DNA of 64,000 nt from Kordia sp050633145 (GTDB lineage Bacteria; Bacteroidota; Bacteroidia; Flavobacteriales; Flavobacteriaceae), in the NCBI RefSeq assembly GCF_050633145.1, contig NZ_JBOEFY010000029.1, forward strand, positions 1-64,000. The letters are read 5' to 3'. The position numbers and the translations under genes are program-made. The stretch's first letter is position 1; each line of letters starts with the position of its first letter. Shown here one piece after another: positions 34,867 through 43,777 of this stretch. The notes below the pieces were generated by a model, which was given only the letters and a program-made list of their open reading frames with translations, did no database searches and was not told where the DNA came from.

Positions 34867-34992
34867 CGTCACTTCGAGTCATTTTTCTGATATTGAGCTT
34901 GTCGAAATGTAGAAAAATAGTATCGAGAAGTACTTAGAAAATCAAAGTAGATCTCGATACAAAATTCTTTCAGAATTCCACTCGATCAGACG
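34867..34992. repeat. Inverted pair of family A repeats
   Basis: CGTCACTTCGAGT (34867-34879) and TATCGAGAAGTACTT (34921-34935) form one unit; AAAGTAGATCTCGATAC (34944-34960) and CACTCGATCAGACG (34979-34992) form the opposing unit. ATTGAGCTTGTCGAAATG (34891-34908) lies between them. Confidence 0.8.
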
Positions 34993-35082
34993 TGAGTTGA
35001 TCAAATTTCGATATGTACTAAAATACCAACAGTATTTGCATTGAGTATTATTGAGACTAAAATATTTTTTAGTTGAAAATAC

Positions 35083-35145
35083 CTAGCGAAGCTATCGAAA
35101 TGAAGTGTGTCTAAAAATCTAAAAGCAAAGCAAGTCTAACGATCT
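35083..35145. repeat. Dispersed repeat, family B (copy 4)
   Basis: Contains AGCGAAGCTATCGAAATGAA and AAAGCAAAGCAAGTCTAA, ending a few bases before the stop codon of the minus-strand M1 peptidase gene. Confidence 0.6.
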
Positions 35146-35151
35146 AAAAAC

Positions 35152-36798
35152 CTATTTCCCTTCCTTCAAAGTCACATAAAAATTAGGATCTAGTTGAATA
35201 GTAGAAACTGTATCCTTCATTTTTTTGGTTTGCCAATCAGTTGTGGGTGCAATCCATACGAATTCTCCATTAATTGCAACTCTAACTGGCATGTCAAAAG
35301 TAGCTATTGAATTTTCCCAGCGAAACGCAAACGTATTACCATCTTTCTTATAACGTAGTGCTGGAATATCTGTAGTTCGTAAATATTGATCAAACACAGC
35401 AGACAAATCAATTCCCGATTTCTCACTAATATAACTTTCAATCTGTTGTGTATTCACCGTTTGATGGTAAAAATCTTTATTCAAGCCTCGTAAAATACTG
35501 CGCCATTTTGCATCATCATCAATCAACTGACGAATGGTATGTAACATGTTTGCACCTTTATAATACATATCGCCCGAACCTTCATGGTTTACATCATAAA
35601 TTCCAATAATTGGACGGTCGTTTGCAACACTGCTACGCGTTCCAATTACATATTCGGCACTTGCTTGTTTTCCGTAGAAATAATTCAAAAATAAATTCTC
35701 AGAATAGGCTGTAAAGCTTTCATGAATCCACATATCGGCAATGTCAATATTGGTAATATTATTGGCAAACCATTCATGTCCTGATTCGTGAATAATGATA
35801 AAATCAAACTTCATTCCCCAGCCAGTGCGACTCAAATCTCTACCGCGATAACCATTTTTATAACCGTTTCCATACGTAACCGAACTTTGGTGTTCCATGC
35901 CCAAATAAGGAGCTTCTACAAGCTTATAACTATCTTCATAAAACGGATACGGTCCAAACCAATGCTCAAAAGCTTCCATAGTTCGTGTGGCATCTTTAAA
36001 CTGTTTTTTTGCTTTGTCTAAATTATCTCGCAACACATAATAATCCATATCCAGTTCGCCATTTTCTCCAGCGTACTTTTCGCCAAAATGCACATAATCG
36101 CCAATATTAATATTTACGCCATAATTATTAATCGGATTCACAACATTCCAATGATACGTTTTTGTATCGTTATCTTTTTCTTCTACTTTAACTAAGCGTC
36201 CGTTAGAAACATTCATCAAATTCTTAGGAACATTCACGCTAATTTTCATGCTATCTACTTCGTCGTACATATGATCTTTGCACGGCCACCAAACACTTGC
36301 ACCAAGTCCTTGACAGGAAGAAGCTATAAAAGGCAATCCGTTATCGTCTTTAGACCACGTAATTCCGCCATCCCATGGTGGACGTTTTGCTACTTTTGGT
36401 TTTCCTTCGTAAAAAACCTGTACACTATATGTTTCTCCTAATCGTTGTCTTTTTTTGAGTTGAATAAAATGTGCATTTCCTTCATGTACAATTTCCAATT
36501 CGGCACCGTCTTGAACTGCTTTCGTCATTTGTAATGGCGGCTGCAAATCTATTTGAAGCGTTTGTTGTCCTTTTTTAACTACTCTATATTGAATTGTATT
36601 GCTTCCCGCGATTGTTTTTTCGCTCGGATCAACCGTAATATCCAAATGATAATGTGTCAAATCCCACCAAGCACGTTCTGGTGTGATGGAACCACGTAAA
36701 CTATCTTGCTTTGTAAAATTTTGAGAAAAGGCTTGCAAACTGGTAAACGCAAACACAAGAAGAAGACATGCTGAGAAATTGTTATTTTTATGCTTCAT
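35152..36798 (-). CDS. M1-family zinc aminopeptidase, secreted
   Basis: The start is set at 36798, where MKHKNNNFSACLLLVFAFTS forms a signal peptide ending before FSQ; a longer reading from 36972 adds 58 residues with no signal and runs into the opposite gene. The 548-residue product has the zinc site HESGHEWF near residue 338 with the following Glu in MWIHESF. The aminopeptidase motif reads YLGMEHQS rather than GAMEN. It is likely a periplasmic or surface peptidase removing N-terminal residues; there is no T9SS domain. It is divergent from the cystathionine gamma-synthase gene. Confidence 0.88.
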   Translation of the reverse strand: MKHKNNNFSACLLLVFAFTSLQAFSQNFTKQDSLRGSITPERAWWDLTHYHLDITVDPSEKTIAGSNTIQYRVVKKGQQTLQIDLQPPLQMTKAVQDGAELEIVHEGNAHFIQLKKRQRLGETYSVQVFYEGKPKVAKRPPWDGGITWSKDDNGLPFIASSCQGLGASVWWPCKDHMYDEVDSMKISVNVPKNLMNVSNGRLVKVEEKDNDTKTYHWNVVNPINNYGVNINIGDYVHFGEKYAGENGELDMDYYVLRDNLDKAKKQFKDATRTMEAFEHWFGPYPFYEDSYKLVEAPYLGMEHQSSVTYGNGYKNGYRGRDLSRTGWGMKFDFIIIHESGHEWFANNITNIDIADMWIHESFTAYSENLFLNYFYGKQASAEYVIGTRSSVANDRPIIGIYDVNHEGSGDMYYKGANMLHTIRQLIDDDAKWRSILRGLNKDFYHQTVNTQQIESYISEKSGIDLSAVFDQYLRTTDIPALRYKKDGNTFAFRWENSIATFDMPVRVAINGEFVWIAPTTDWQTKKMKDTVSTIQLDPNFYVTLKEGK

Positions 36799-36863
36799 TT
36801 CGACTAAAAAGTTAAGTACCGATAAAGGTACAGCTATAATCTGAAAACTAATAAATGAAAAGT

Positions 36864-36871
36864 TAAATTTG
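36864..36871 (+). promoter_or_regulatory. Candidate promoter of the cystathionine gamma-synthase gene
   Basis: TAAATTTG, a full TAnnTTTG match, 54 bases before the ATG at 36926. Transcription should start at about 36877, just upstream of a perfect palindrome. Confidence 0.5.
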
Positions 36872-36887
36872 TAGAAGCGATAGAGAA

Positions 36888-36901
36888 GGTCACATGTGAC
36901 C
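36888..36901. promoter_or_regulatory. Perfect palindrome, candidate operator
   Basis: GGTCACATGTGACC is a perfect 14-base palindrome. It lies about ten bases after the expected transcription start and 24 bases before the start codon of the downstream gene, where a bound repressor would block elongation. Confidence 0.6.
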
Positions 36902-36925
36902 AACATCTGAAAATAAAACGAGCAC

Positions 36926-38068
36926 ATGAAATTCAACACTAAAACCATACATGGCGGACAAGAACCAGACAAAGCTTATGGAGCTGTAATGCCGCCAATA
37001 TACCAAACATCAACCTTTGCACAAAGTACACCAGGCGGACACAAAGGATATGAATATGGACGAACGCACAATCCAACACGAAATGCACTAGAAAATGGTT
37101 TGGCAAGCTTAGAAAATGGAAATTACGGTTTGGCTTTTGGCTCTGGTTTGGCGGCGATTGATGCTGTATTAAAATTATTAAAATCGGGTGATGAGGTCAT
37201 TTCTACAAATGATTTGTATGGCGGAACTTATCGATTGTTTACAAAGATATTTGAAGGGTATGGAATCAAGTTTCACTTCATTGGAATGGAAAATGCTGCC
37301 AATATTGAATCGTATATTAATGAAAACACGAAGCTTATTTGGGTTGAAACACCAACCAATCCGATGATGAATATTATTGATATTGAAGCAACTGCAGCAA
37401 TTGCCAAAAAACACAAAGTGCTAGTGGCGGTTGACAATACGTTTGCAACACCTTATTTGCAAAGACCATTGGATTTAGGTGCTGATATTGTGATGCATTC
37501 TGCTACCAAATACATTGGCGGACATAGTGATTTGGTGATGGGAGCTTTGGTCGTAAAAGACAAAACAATTGCAGATAAATTATATTTTATACAAAATGCA
37601 AGTGGCGCTATTTGCGGTCCAATGGATAGTTTTTTGGCATTAAGAGGGATTAAAACCTTACATGTGCGTATGCAACGACATTGCGAAAACGGAAAAGCAA
37701 TTGCTGAGTATTTAGCAAAGCATCCAAAAGTAGAAAAAGTATATTGGCCTGGGTTTTCAAGCCATCCAAATCATGACATAGCCAAAAAACAAATGAATGA
37801 TTTTGGTGGTATGATTTCTTTTGTAGCAAAAGGAAACGATTATAATCAAGCAATTAAAATTGTAGAAAATTTAAAAATATTCACCTTGGCAGAATCCTTA
37901 GGAGGTGTAGAATCATTGGCTGGTCATCCTGCAAGTATGACGCATGCAAGTATTCCGAAAGCTACTAGGGAAAAAGTTGGTGTTGTTGATGCGTTAATCC
38001 GCCTAAGCGTAGGAATTGAAGATGTTGATGATTTAATAGCAGATTTAGCGCAAGCACTAGAAAAATAA
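36926..38068 (+). CDS. Cystathionine gamma-synthase/gamma-lyase
   Basis: A 380-residue PLP enzyme of the Cys/Met metabolism family. It begins KTIHGGQEPDKAYGAVMPP and carries the PLP lysine Lys195 in SATKYIGGHSDLVMG; the active-site Arg/Tyr segment YEYGRTHNPTRNALE is near residue 42. The sequence does not distinguish gamma-synthase (transsulfuration to methionine) from gamma-lyase (cysteine release). Gene position gives no further hint. It has a separate promoter and the palindrome in its leader, and it ends at a bidirectional terminator. Confidence 0.92.
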   Translation: MKFNTKTIHGGQEPDKAYGAVMPPIYQTSTFAQSTPGGHKGYEYGRTHNPTRNALENGLASLENGNYGLAFGSGLAAIDAVLKLLKSGDEVISTNDLYGGTYRLFTKIFEGYGIKFHFIGMENAANIESYINENTKLIWVETPTNPMMNIIDIEATAAIAKKHKVLVAVDNTFATPYLQRPLDLGADIVMHSATKYIGGHSDLVMGALVVKDKTIADKLYFIQNASGAICGPMDSFLALRGIKTLHVRMQRHCENGKAIAEYLAKHPKVEKVYWPGFSSHPNHDIAKKQMNDFGGMISFVAKGNDYNQAIKIVENLKIFTLAESLGGVESLAGHPASMTHASIPKATREKVGVVDALIRLSVGIEDVDDLIADLAQALEK

Positions 38069-38093
38069 TAGATATCTAAAACGTAGTCATAAA

Positions 38094-38121
38094 AAAAGCC
38101 ATTCCTGAAAGAATGGCTTTT
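38094..38121. terminator. Bidirectional terminator
   Basis: AAAGCCATTC (38095-38104) pairs with GAATGGCTTT (38111-38120) over CTGAAA, preceded by a run of A. It lies between two convergent genes. Confidence 0.85.
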
Positions 38122-38142
38122 ACTATATATGATTGTTATCTC

Positions 38143-38931
38143 TTAAAAATTTAAATAATAAATATATCCTACACTAATTACAAAACTCCAATCGTTGGCT
38201 TTGTTTTCTGGATATAGATTTTCATCTGGATTCAATCCATCGACCCAGTTAGAAAAATAATATCTCCAACGTAAATCAAATAATAAATCGGATGTTTCTG
38301 TAAACTTATATCGTGTACCAACACTTGCTACAACTGACCATGTAGAGCCAGATTCGTTTCTATAAGCATCTTGATATTTTACAGGCAATACACCAGGATC
38401 AGTCAATCGTCCTAAATCAGATTCTACTGTTGGTATATAATAGTGGTATTGGACTCCTAAAGCTGCATAAGGGGCTAATAAATAACCGCCACTTTCAAAC
38501 GAACGAATACTTCTTGGAAAATATTCCAACTGTGTTCCTAGGTTTAGCACACGCGTGTTTCCATTCATTGCGCGCAACTGATCGGCTGTTAAAGAAACCT
38601 TATCATCGCCTACATATCGACCAAAATGTTCAAGTTTTACAGTTGTGTACGTTAACTCATTTCTTACTTTAAAGTGATCGTTGAAGAAAGTATATCGTGT
38701 AAAACAGTTACACTCTGCACGATAAGAGAAATTTAGATAATGAACAATACCGAATTCGAGTCCAACGTTTCCTATATTGGTTTCAAAGTCGTTACGTTCA
38801 CCGTAATCAGACTGGAATGCATTCGGTCCAACAATAAAGCCAATTTCGTGAGAAAATCCGAATTGAGCATTAACGGTTCCGACACACATCAGCATGAAAA
38901 GTAGGAAGATAGGGCTAATTCTATTTAACAT
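38143..38931 (-). CDS. Outer-membrane beta-barrel protein
   Basis: A 262-residue protein with a signal peptide (MLNRISPIFLLFMLMCVGTVNAQ) followed by strand-rich sequence, ending in VGYIYYLNF with a terminal Phe typical of outer-membrane barrels. It contains the pair RAECNCFTRY, with two close cysteines near residue 74. It resembles a conserved Flavobacteriaceae family (THC0290_0291-like), which has no known function; that name is a tentative recollection. It stands alone on the minus strand. Confidence 0.75.
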   Translation of the reverse strand: MLNRISPIFLLFMLMCVGTVNAQFGFSHEIGFIVGPNAFQSDYGERNDFETNIGNVGLEFGIVHYLNFSYRAECNCFTRYTFFNDHFKVRNELTYTTVKLEHFGRYVGDDKVSLTADQLRAMNGNTRVLNLGTQLEYFPRSIRSFESGGYLLAPYAALGVQYHYYIPTVESDLGRLTDPGVLPVKYQDAYRNESGSTWSVVASVGTRYKFTETSDLLFDLRWRYYFSNWVDGLNPDENLYPENKANDWSFVISVGYIYYLNF

Positions 38932-39125
38932 GTTATATACCAGTATTTATATGAGGCTATACAGCAAATATATAAAAACCCTCAATACAAAAAAATAAAA
39001 AGTGTATTAACTATTCTTTATCAATGTAAGTTGTAAGATGTTTGTATGAATAACGTCATATTTAACCGAAAACGTATTCGTATTATCAAATTATAAAAAA
39101 AAGAACATTTTTTTTTAATTAAATG

Positions 39126-39133
39126 TATATTTG
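39126..39133 (+). promoter_or_regulatory. Candidate promoter of gdhA
   Basis: TATATTTG, a full TAnnTTTG match, about 50 bases before the gdhA ATG at 39183. The region upstream is A/T-run rich, and no clear -33 TTG is visible. Confidence 0.5.
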
Positions 39134-39182
39134 TACGGTCAAATAATGATATTAATAAAAAATTGTTAATAAAACTTCGTTT

Positions 39183-40526
39183 ATGGAAGCAAAAGTAAAA
39201 GACTTTTTAGACTTGGTAAAGCAAACAAACGGACATGAATCGGAATTTTTACAAGCGGTTCAAGAAGTTGCGGAAGCTGTAATCCCTTATATAGAAGGTA
39301 AGGAAAAATATAACGGAACAAAGATTCTTGAGAGAATGGTAGAACCTGAGCGTGTACTTATGTTTAGAGTTCCATGGGTAGATGATAGTGGAGAAACTCA
39401 AGTAAATCGTGGATACAGAATTGAAATGAATTCTGCTATTGGACCTTATAAAGGAGGATTGCGTTTTCATCCAAGTGTAAACCTAAGTATTCTTAAATTC
39501 TTAGCATTTGAACAAGTATTTAAAAATAGCTTAACAACACTTCCTATGGGTGGTGGAAAAGGAGGATCGGATTTTAATCCAAAAGGAAAATCTGATGTAG
39601 AAATTATGCGTTTCTGTCAAGCTTTCATGTCAGAGTTGTTTAGACATATTGGACCAAATACTGATGTTCCTGCGGGAGACATCGGAGTTGGTGGTCGCGA
39701 GATTGGATATATGTTTGGAATGTACAAGAAATTAAGAAACGAATTTACTGGAGTTCTTACTGGAAAAGGAATCACTTGGGGAGGATCGTTAATTCGTCCT
39801 GAAGCTACTGGATACGGAAATGTATATTTTGCACAAAGTATGTTAGGAACAACAGGAACTTCTTTTGAAGGAAAAACAGTTTCAATCTCTGGTGCTGGAA
39901 ACGTAGCGCAATACGCTGCTGAAAAAGCAACAGAATTAGGTGGAAAAGTTGTAACAATGTCTGATTCTTCAGGATACATTCACGATGCAGATGGAATTGA
40001 CGCTGAGAAATTAGCCTTCATCATGGAGCTTAAAAATGTGAAAAGAGGAAGAATTAACGAATATGTTGATGCATATCCTTCTGCAACATTCCACAAAGGA
40101 GAAAGACCTTGGAGTGTAGCATGTGATGTAGCTTTACCATGTGCAACTCAAAATGAGTTAAACGGTTATGAAGCACAAACATTAGTTGGTAATGGTTGTA
40201 TTTGTGTGAGTGAAGGAGCAAACATGCCTTCTACACCAGAAGCAATTGAAGTATTCTTAAATAATAAGATATTATTTGCTCCTGGAAAAGCGTCAAACGC
40301 TGGTGGAGTTGCAACTTCTGGATTAGAAATGACGCAAAACTCATTGCGTTACAACTGGACACGTGAAGAAGTAGATGCTAAATTAAAGCAAATCATGAGC
40401 GAAATTCACCAAGCTTGTGAAGAATACGGAAAAGATGAAAACGGATTTATCGACTATGTAAAAGGAGCCAACATTGCTGGTTTTGTAAAAGTAGCCGATG
40501 CAATGATTGCACAAGGAGTTGTGTAA
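39183..40526 (+). CDS. gdhA: NADP-specific glutamate dehydrogenase
   Basis: A 447-residue hexameric-type glutamate dehydrogenase that forms glutamate from 2-oxoglutarate and ammonium. The substrate-binding segment LPMGGGKGGSDFNPKGKSD contains the catalytic Lys region, and PAGDIGVGGREIGYMFG contains the catalytic Asp. The coenzyme domain starts near residue 235 with GKTVSISGAGNVAQYAAE. It complements GltBD in this window as the second, ATP-independent ammonium-assimilation route. It has its own promoter and terminator. Confidence 0.97.
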   Translation: MEAKVKDFLDLVKQTNGHESEFLQAVQEVAEAVIPYIEGKEKYNGTKILERMVEPERVLMFRVPWVDDSGETQVNRGYRIEMNSAIGPYKGGLRFHPSVNLSILKFLAFEQVFKNSLTTLPMGGGKGGSDFNPKGKSDVEIMRFCQAFMSELFRHIGPNTDVPAGDIGVGGREIGYMFGMYKKLRNEFTGVLTGKGITWGGSLIRPEATGYGNVYFAQSMLGTTGTSFEGKTVSISGAGNVAQYAAEKATELGGKVVTMSDSSGYIHDADGIDAEKLAFIMELKNVKRGRINEYVDAYPSATFHKGERPWSVACDVALPCATQNELNGYEAQTLVGNGCICVSEGANMPSTPEAIEVFLNNKILFAPGKASNAGGVATSGLEMTQNSLRYNWTREEVDAKLKQIMSEIHQACEEYGKDENGFIDYVKGANIAGFVKVADAMIAQGVV

Positions 40527-40554
40527 TTAAAAAAGATCTTAAAAATGATATCGA

Positions 40555-40588
40555 AAAGCTTCCTGCTAGTATAGTAGGAAGCTTTTTT
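40555..40588 (+). terminator. Terminator after gdhA
   Basis: AAAGCTTCCT (40555-40564) pairs with AGGAAGCTTT (40576-40585), extended inward with G-U pairs, and followed by a T run. Confidence 0.9.
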
Positions 40589-40634
40589 TATGACAATAAT
40601 ATATGATAACCAATTCATTTACGTTATTATTAAA

Positions 40635-40642
40635 TATATTTG
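40635..40642 (+). promoter_or_regulatory. Candidate promoter of porZ
   Basis: TATATTTG, a full TAnnTTTG match. The porZ ATG is at 40751, implying a leader of about 100 bases. Confidence 0.4.
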
Positions 40643-40750
40643 GTGAAATATTCTAAAAACGAGAAGCTACCAAAACATTAGTTGTGGTAAATTATTTAGA
40701 AATAAATGCGTAAGTTCTATTAAAACAGCATTAAAAATAAAAATAGACAG

Positions 40751-43057
40751 ATGAAGAAAAGTTTGTATTTACTACTACTTATATGTTATATTTCGGTACA
40801 TGGACAATCTGCTAACAATACATGGTTAGGTCATTATTCCTATAATAATGTGATTGATATATCGCAGAGCTCAGATAAAATTTATGGAGCTTGTGATAAT
40901 TCATTTTTTACATACGACTTGCAAACAAATGAAATTGCTAAGTATTCTACAATAAACGGCCTTGCAGGAGAAGAAATAAGTACTGCTTTTTACAGTCAAT
41001 CAGGTGATAAATATGTACTTGGTTACAATAATGGGCTTTTGGAAGTATTTGATCCAACTACGGAGGAAATAAACAAAGTAGTAGATATTGTAGATAAACC
41101 AACAATTCCGCCAAACGAAAAAAAAATTAATCACATCTTAGAGTACAATAACATCTTATACCTTTCTACCGATTTTGGGATTTCACTATACGATGTCAAT
41201 GCTTTGGAGTTTGGAGACACGTATTTTATTGGACCTAATGGAAGTCAAATAGAAGTACGTCAAACCACTATTTTTGGAGAATATATATACGCAGCTACCG
41301 AAATAGGTGTATTTAGAGCTGTTGTTGATAATGACAATTTAATTGATTTTGCAGAATGGGAACGTCTCAACTCGTCTAACTGGCGAGGAATAATTGCTTT
41401 TGGAGAAGAATTATACGCGATTTCTTTGACAAGAAGAGTCTTCAGATTTAATGGAACTGGTTTTTCGTTTGTATCTCAAGTCCCACAATTTGCAACGTTT
41501 ATAGAAGATTTGAAAGTAACGGATAACTACATGATTGTTGCACACGATCAAGAAGTACACATATACGATGCAGAACTCAATGAAGTTGTTGGTATTCAAT
41601 CTTTAGAAGAATATCCAGAACTTGAATTCAATTCAGCATTGCTCTTAGGAGACAAATTATACTTAGGTACGGAAACAGAAGGAATTTTAGAAACATCATT
41701 TCCTATGCCAAGTGCTGCAAATCAAATATTACCAGATGGTCCTTTATTAAATGATACTTTTTCTATTACGGCAGCGCCAAATCAACTTTGGGTTGTATAT
41801 GGAGATTATACCGCAGGATATGATCCGTATCCATTAGATAATAGAGGTGTAAGTCACTTGGAAGATATGGCTTGGACAAACATTCCGTACTCGCCAGATT
41901 TTGACGCAAAAAGTATTGTACATGCTACAATAAATCCATCAAACGTAAACGAAGTATTATTAAGTTCATTCTTCTCAGGAATATTAAAAATAGAAAATAA
42001 TGAAGCTGTCGAAATTTTAAATACAACGAATAGCGATCTTGAATCATTAGATATTGGAATTCCAACCTATATTGACATTCGAATCGGAGAAACAAAATAT
42101 GATGACAATGGTGATCTTTGGGTGTTAAATTCAAAAATTGAACATGGAATCAAAGTACTAAGAAGTAGTGGGCAATGGGAATCATATTCAGTATTGGAAG
42201 TAATTAGTGATTTTGTCTTTGGTGAAAATGCGCTCTCTAAAGTGGAAATAAGTGACAATAATATAAAATTTATTGCAACACAATCTCATGGAGTATTAGC
42301 CTTTGATGAAACACGAAGTGACGGTTCTCGTTTTACTTCTATTAGTGAAGAAGAATCAGGAAACTTACCAACAACAGATGTACGAGCAGTACGTATCGAT
42401 AAATCAGGAAATCTTTGGATTGGAACGGTAAAAGGAATTCGAGTATACTTTGGTGCAGCAGGTATTTTTGATGATGATGACCCGCAATCAGATGATATTA
42501 TTATTGTAGATGAAGACGGCGTGCCAAAAGAATTGCTATTTGAGCAAACAGTGACTGATATTGAAGTAGATGGATCTAACAACAAATGGATTGCAACTTC
42601 AGCTTCGGGAGTATTTTACATGTCGCCAGATGCTACCGAAACACTAGCGCACTTTACAAAAGATAATTCGCCACTGCCAACAAATACAGTCAACAATATA
42701 GAAATTGATTCAGAGTCTGGGCGTGTATACATTGCTACAGCTAAAGGATTACTATCTTTTCAAGGAACAGCAACTGCTCCAAAAGAAACGTTGGAAAACG
42801 TATTTGCATATCCAAACCCTGTACGACCAGGATTTAATGGAAACCTAACAATTACAGGTTTAACAAACAATGCAAACGTAAAAATAACAGATATCGAAGG
42901 AAATCTAGTGTTTGAAACAACTACAGAAGGTGGAACCTTACTTTGGGATTTAACTGCTTTTGGAAGACATAAAGTTGCTTCGGGTGTATATCTTATTTTA
43001 ATTGCAAGCGAGGATGGAACAGAAACCAAAGTCACAAAAGTGATGATAGTTCGCTAA
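40751..43057 (+). CDS. porZ: PorZ-like T9SS surface protein
   Basis: A 768-residue protein with a signal peptide (MKKSLYLLLLICYISVHGQ), two beta-propeller regions made of 'two-component regulator propeller'-like repeats (LWIGTVKGIRVY, KWIATSASGVFYM, VYIATAKGLLSF), and a C-terminal T9SS type A-like domain from about residue 685 (VFAYPNPVRPGF to the end VMIVR). Length and order match PorZ of Porphyromonas gingivalis (about 776 residues), part of the T9SS attachment complex that handles A-LPS. Whether A-LPS exists here is unknown. recO starts at the next base. Confidence 0.8.
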   Translation: MKKSLYLLLLICYISVHGQSANNTWLGHYSYNNVIDISQSSDKIYGACDNSFFTYDLQTNEIAKYSTINGLAGEEISTAFYSQSGDKYVLGYNNGLLEVFDPTTEEINKVVDIVDKPTIPPNEKKINHILEYNNILYLSTDFGISLYDVNALEFGDTYFIGPNGSQIEVRQTTIFGEYIYAATEIGVFRAVVDNDNLIDFAEWERLNSSNWRGIIAFGEELYAISLTRRVFRFNGTGFSFVSQVPQFATFIEDLKVTDNYMIVAHDQEVHIYDAELNEVVGIQSLEEYPELEFNSALLLGDKLYLGTETEGILETSFPMPSAANQILPDGPLLNDTFSITAAPNQLWVVYGDYTAGYDPYPLDNRGVSHLEDMAWTNIPYSPDFDAKSIVHATINPSNVNEVLLSSFFSGILKIENNEAVEILNTTNSDLESLDIGIPTYIDIRIGETKYDDNGDLWVLNSKIEHGIKVLRSSGQWESYSVLEVISDFVFGENALSKVEISDNNIKFIATQSHGVLAFDETRSDGSRFTSISEEESGNLPTTDVRAVRIDKSGNLWIGTVKGIRVYFGAAGIFDDDDPQSDDIIIVDEDGVPKELLFEQTVTDIEVDGSNNKWIATSASGVFYMSPDATETLAHFTKDNSPLPTNTVNNIEIDSESGRVYIATAKGLLSFQGTATAPKETLENVFAYPNPVRPGFNGNLTITGLTNNANVKITDIEGNLVFETTTEGGTLLWDLTAFGRHKVASGVYLILIASEDGTETKVTKVMIVR

Positions 43058-43777
43058 ATGCTAGTTACAACAAAAGCCATTGTAATATCAACCATAAAAT
43101 ATGGTGATGCAGGTGTTATTGCAAAATGTTTTACAGCTTCTGATGGAATAAAAAGTTATTTACTTCGCGGAATTCTTAAGTCAAAAAAAGGAAAGCTAAA
43201 AATTGCATACTTTCAACCCTTGATGCAGCTTGAAATAGTTGCCAATCATAAAAACAAAGGCAGTTTAGAGTATATAAAAGATGTGAAAACGGTATATCCG
43301 TATACTTCAATTCATACACAAATTGCCAAAAGTGCTATTGTATTATTCTTATCGGAAATATTAAACTACTCCATTCAAGAAGAAGAAAAAAATGATGCGT
43401 TATTCCAATTTATAGAAAATGCATTGCAATGGCTTGATATGAATGATGAAATTGCGAACTTTCATCTTGTCTTTTTGACTAATTTGACAAAGTATTTTGG
43501 GTTTTACCCAGAAACAAAACACATACACAAAGAACATTTTGATTTGCAAGAAGGTCAGTTTTTTGATCATAGTACCATGAACGAATGTATTACAGGTGAA
43601 AATTTAACGTATTTTAAACAGCTATTAGGCATAAAATTTGATGAGCAAAATACTATAATGTTATCTTCGTTAAGAAGAAATGAAATTCTTGCAATATTCA
43701 TTCAATATTTTAAATTACATTTGCAAGGATTTAGGGAACCAAAATCAATGGAAGTGTTACATGAAGTATTCAAATAA
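43058..43777 (+). CDS. recO: DNA repair protein RecO
   Basis: A 239-residue RecO, which helps RecR load RecA on SSB-coated DNA. It begins MLVTTKAIVISTIKYGDAGVIAKCFTASDG, the N-terminal OB-fold, followed by a helical C-terminal domain. The CxxC pairs that bind zinc in some RecO proteins are absent. The start follows the porZ stop without a gap, and its end overlaps the TonB-receptor start by 17 bases, so all three are probably translated from one mRNA. Confidence 0.92.
   Translation: MLVTTKAIVISTIKYGDAGVIAKCFTASDGIKSYLLRGILKSKKGKLKIAYFQPLMQLEIVANHKNKGSLEYIKDVKTVYPYTSIHTQIAKSAIVLFLSEILNYSIQEEEKNDALFQFIENALQWLDMNDEIANFHLVFLTNLTKYFGFYPETKHIHKEHFDLQEGQFFDHSTMNECITGENLTYFKQLLGIKFDEQNTIMLSSLRRNEILAIFIQYFKLHLQGFREPKSMEVLHEVFK

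Larger units (their letters stand above)
34807..35151. other. Repeat-rich gap between convergent genes
   Basis: 345 bases without a gene, between the convergent ends of the PLP gene and the M1 peptidase gene. It is largely filled by a family A inverted pair (34867-34992) and family B words (35083-35145). No ordinary terminator is visible. Confidence 0.75.

Noticed and set aside
36799..36925. SAM riboswitch upstream of the cystathionine gamma-synthase gene
   Set aside because: No multi-stem core or conserved SAM-binding motif could be found in 127 bases, only the 14-base palindrome.
36799..36972. N-terminal extension of the M1 peptidase
   Set aside because: It would place the signal peptide 58 residues inside the protein and overlap the divergent gene and its palindrome.
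32965..38068. Recent duplication of the two PLP enzymes
   Set aside because: They differ by more than 200 residues in length and share only family-level motifs, so any common origin is old.
43680..43760. Earlier start of the TonB receptor
   Set aside because: It lies inside recO and gives no signal peptide; the ATG at 43761 gives a good one.
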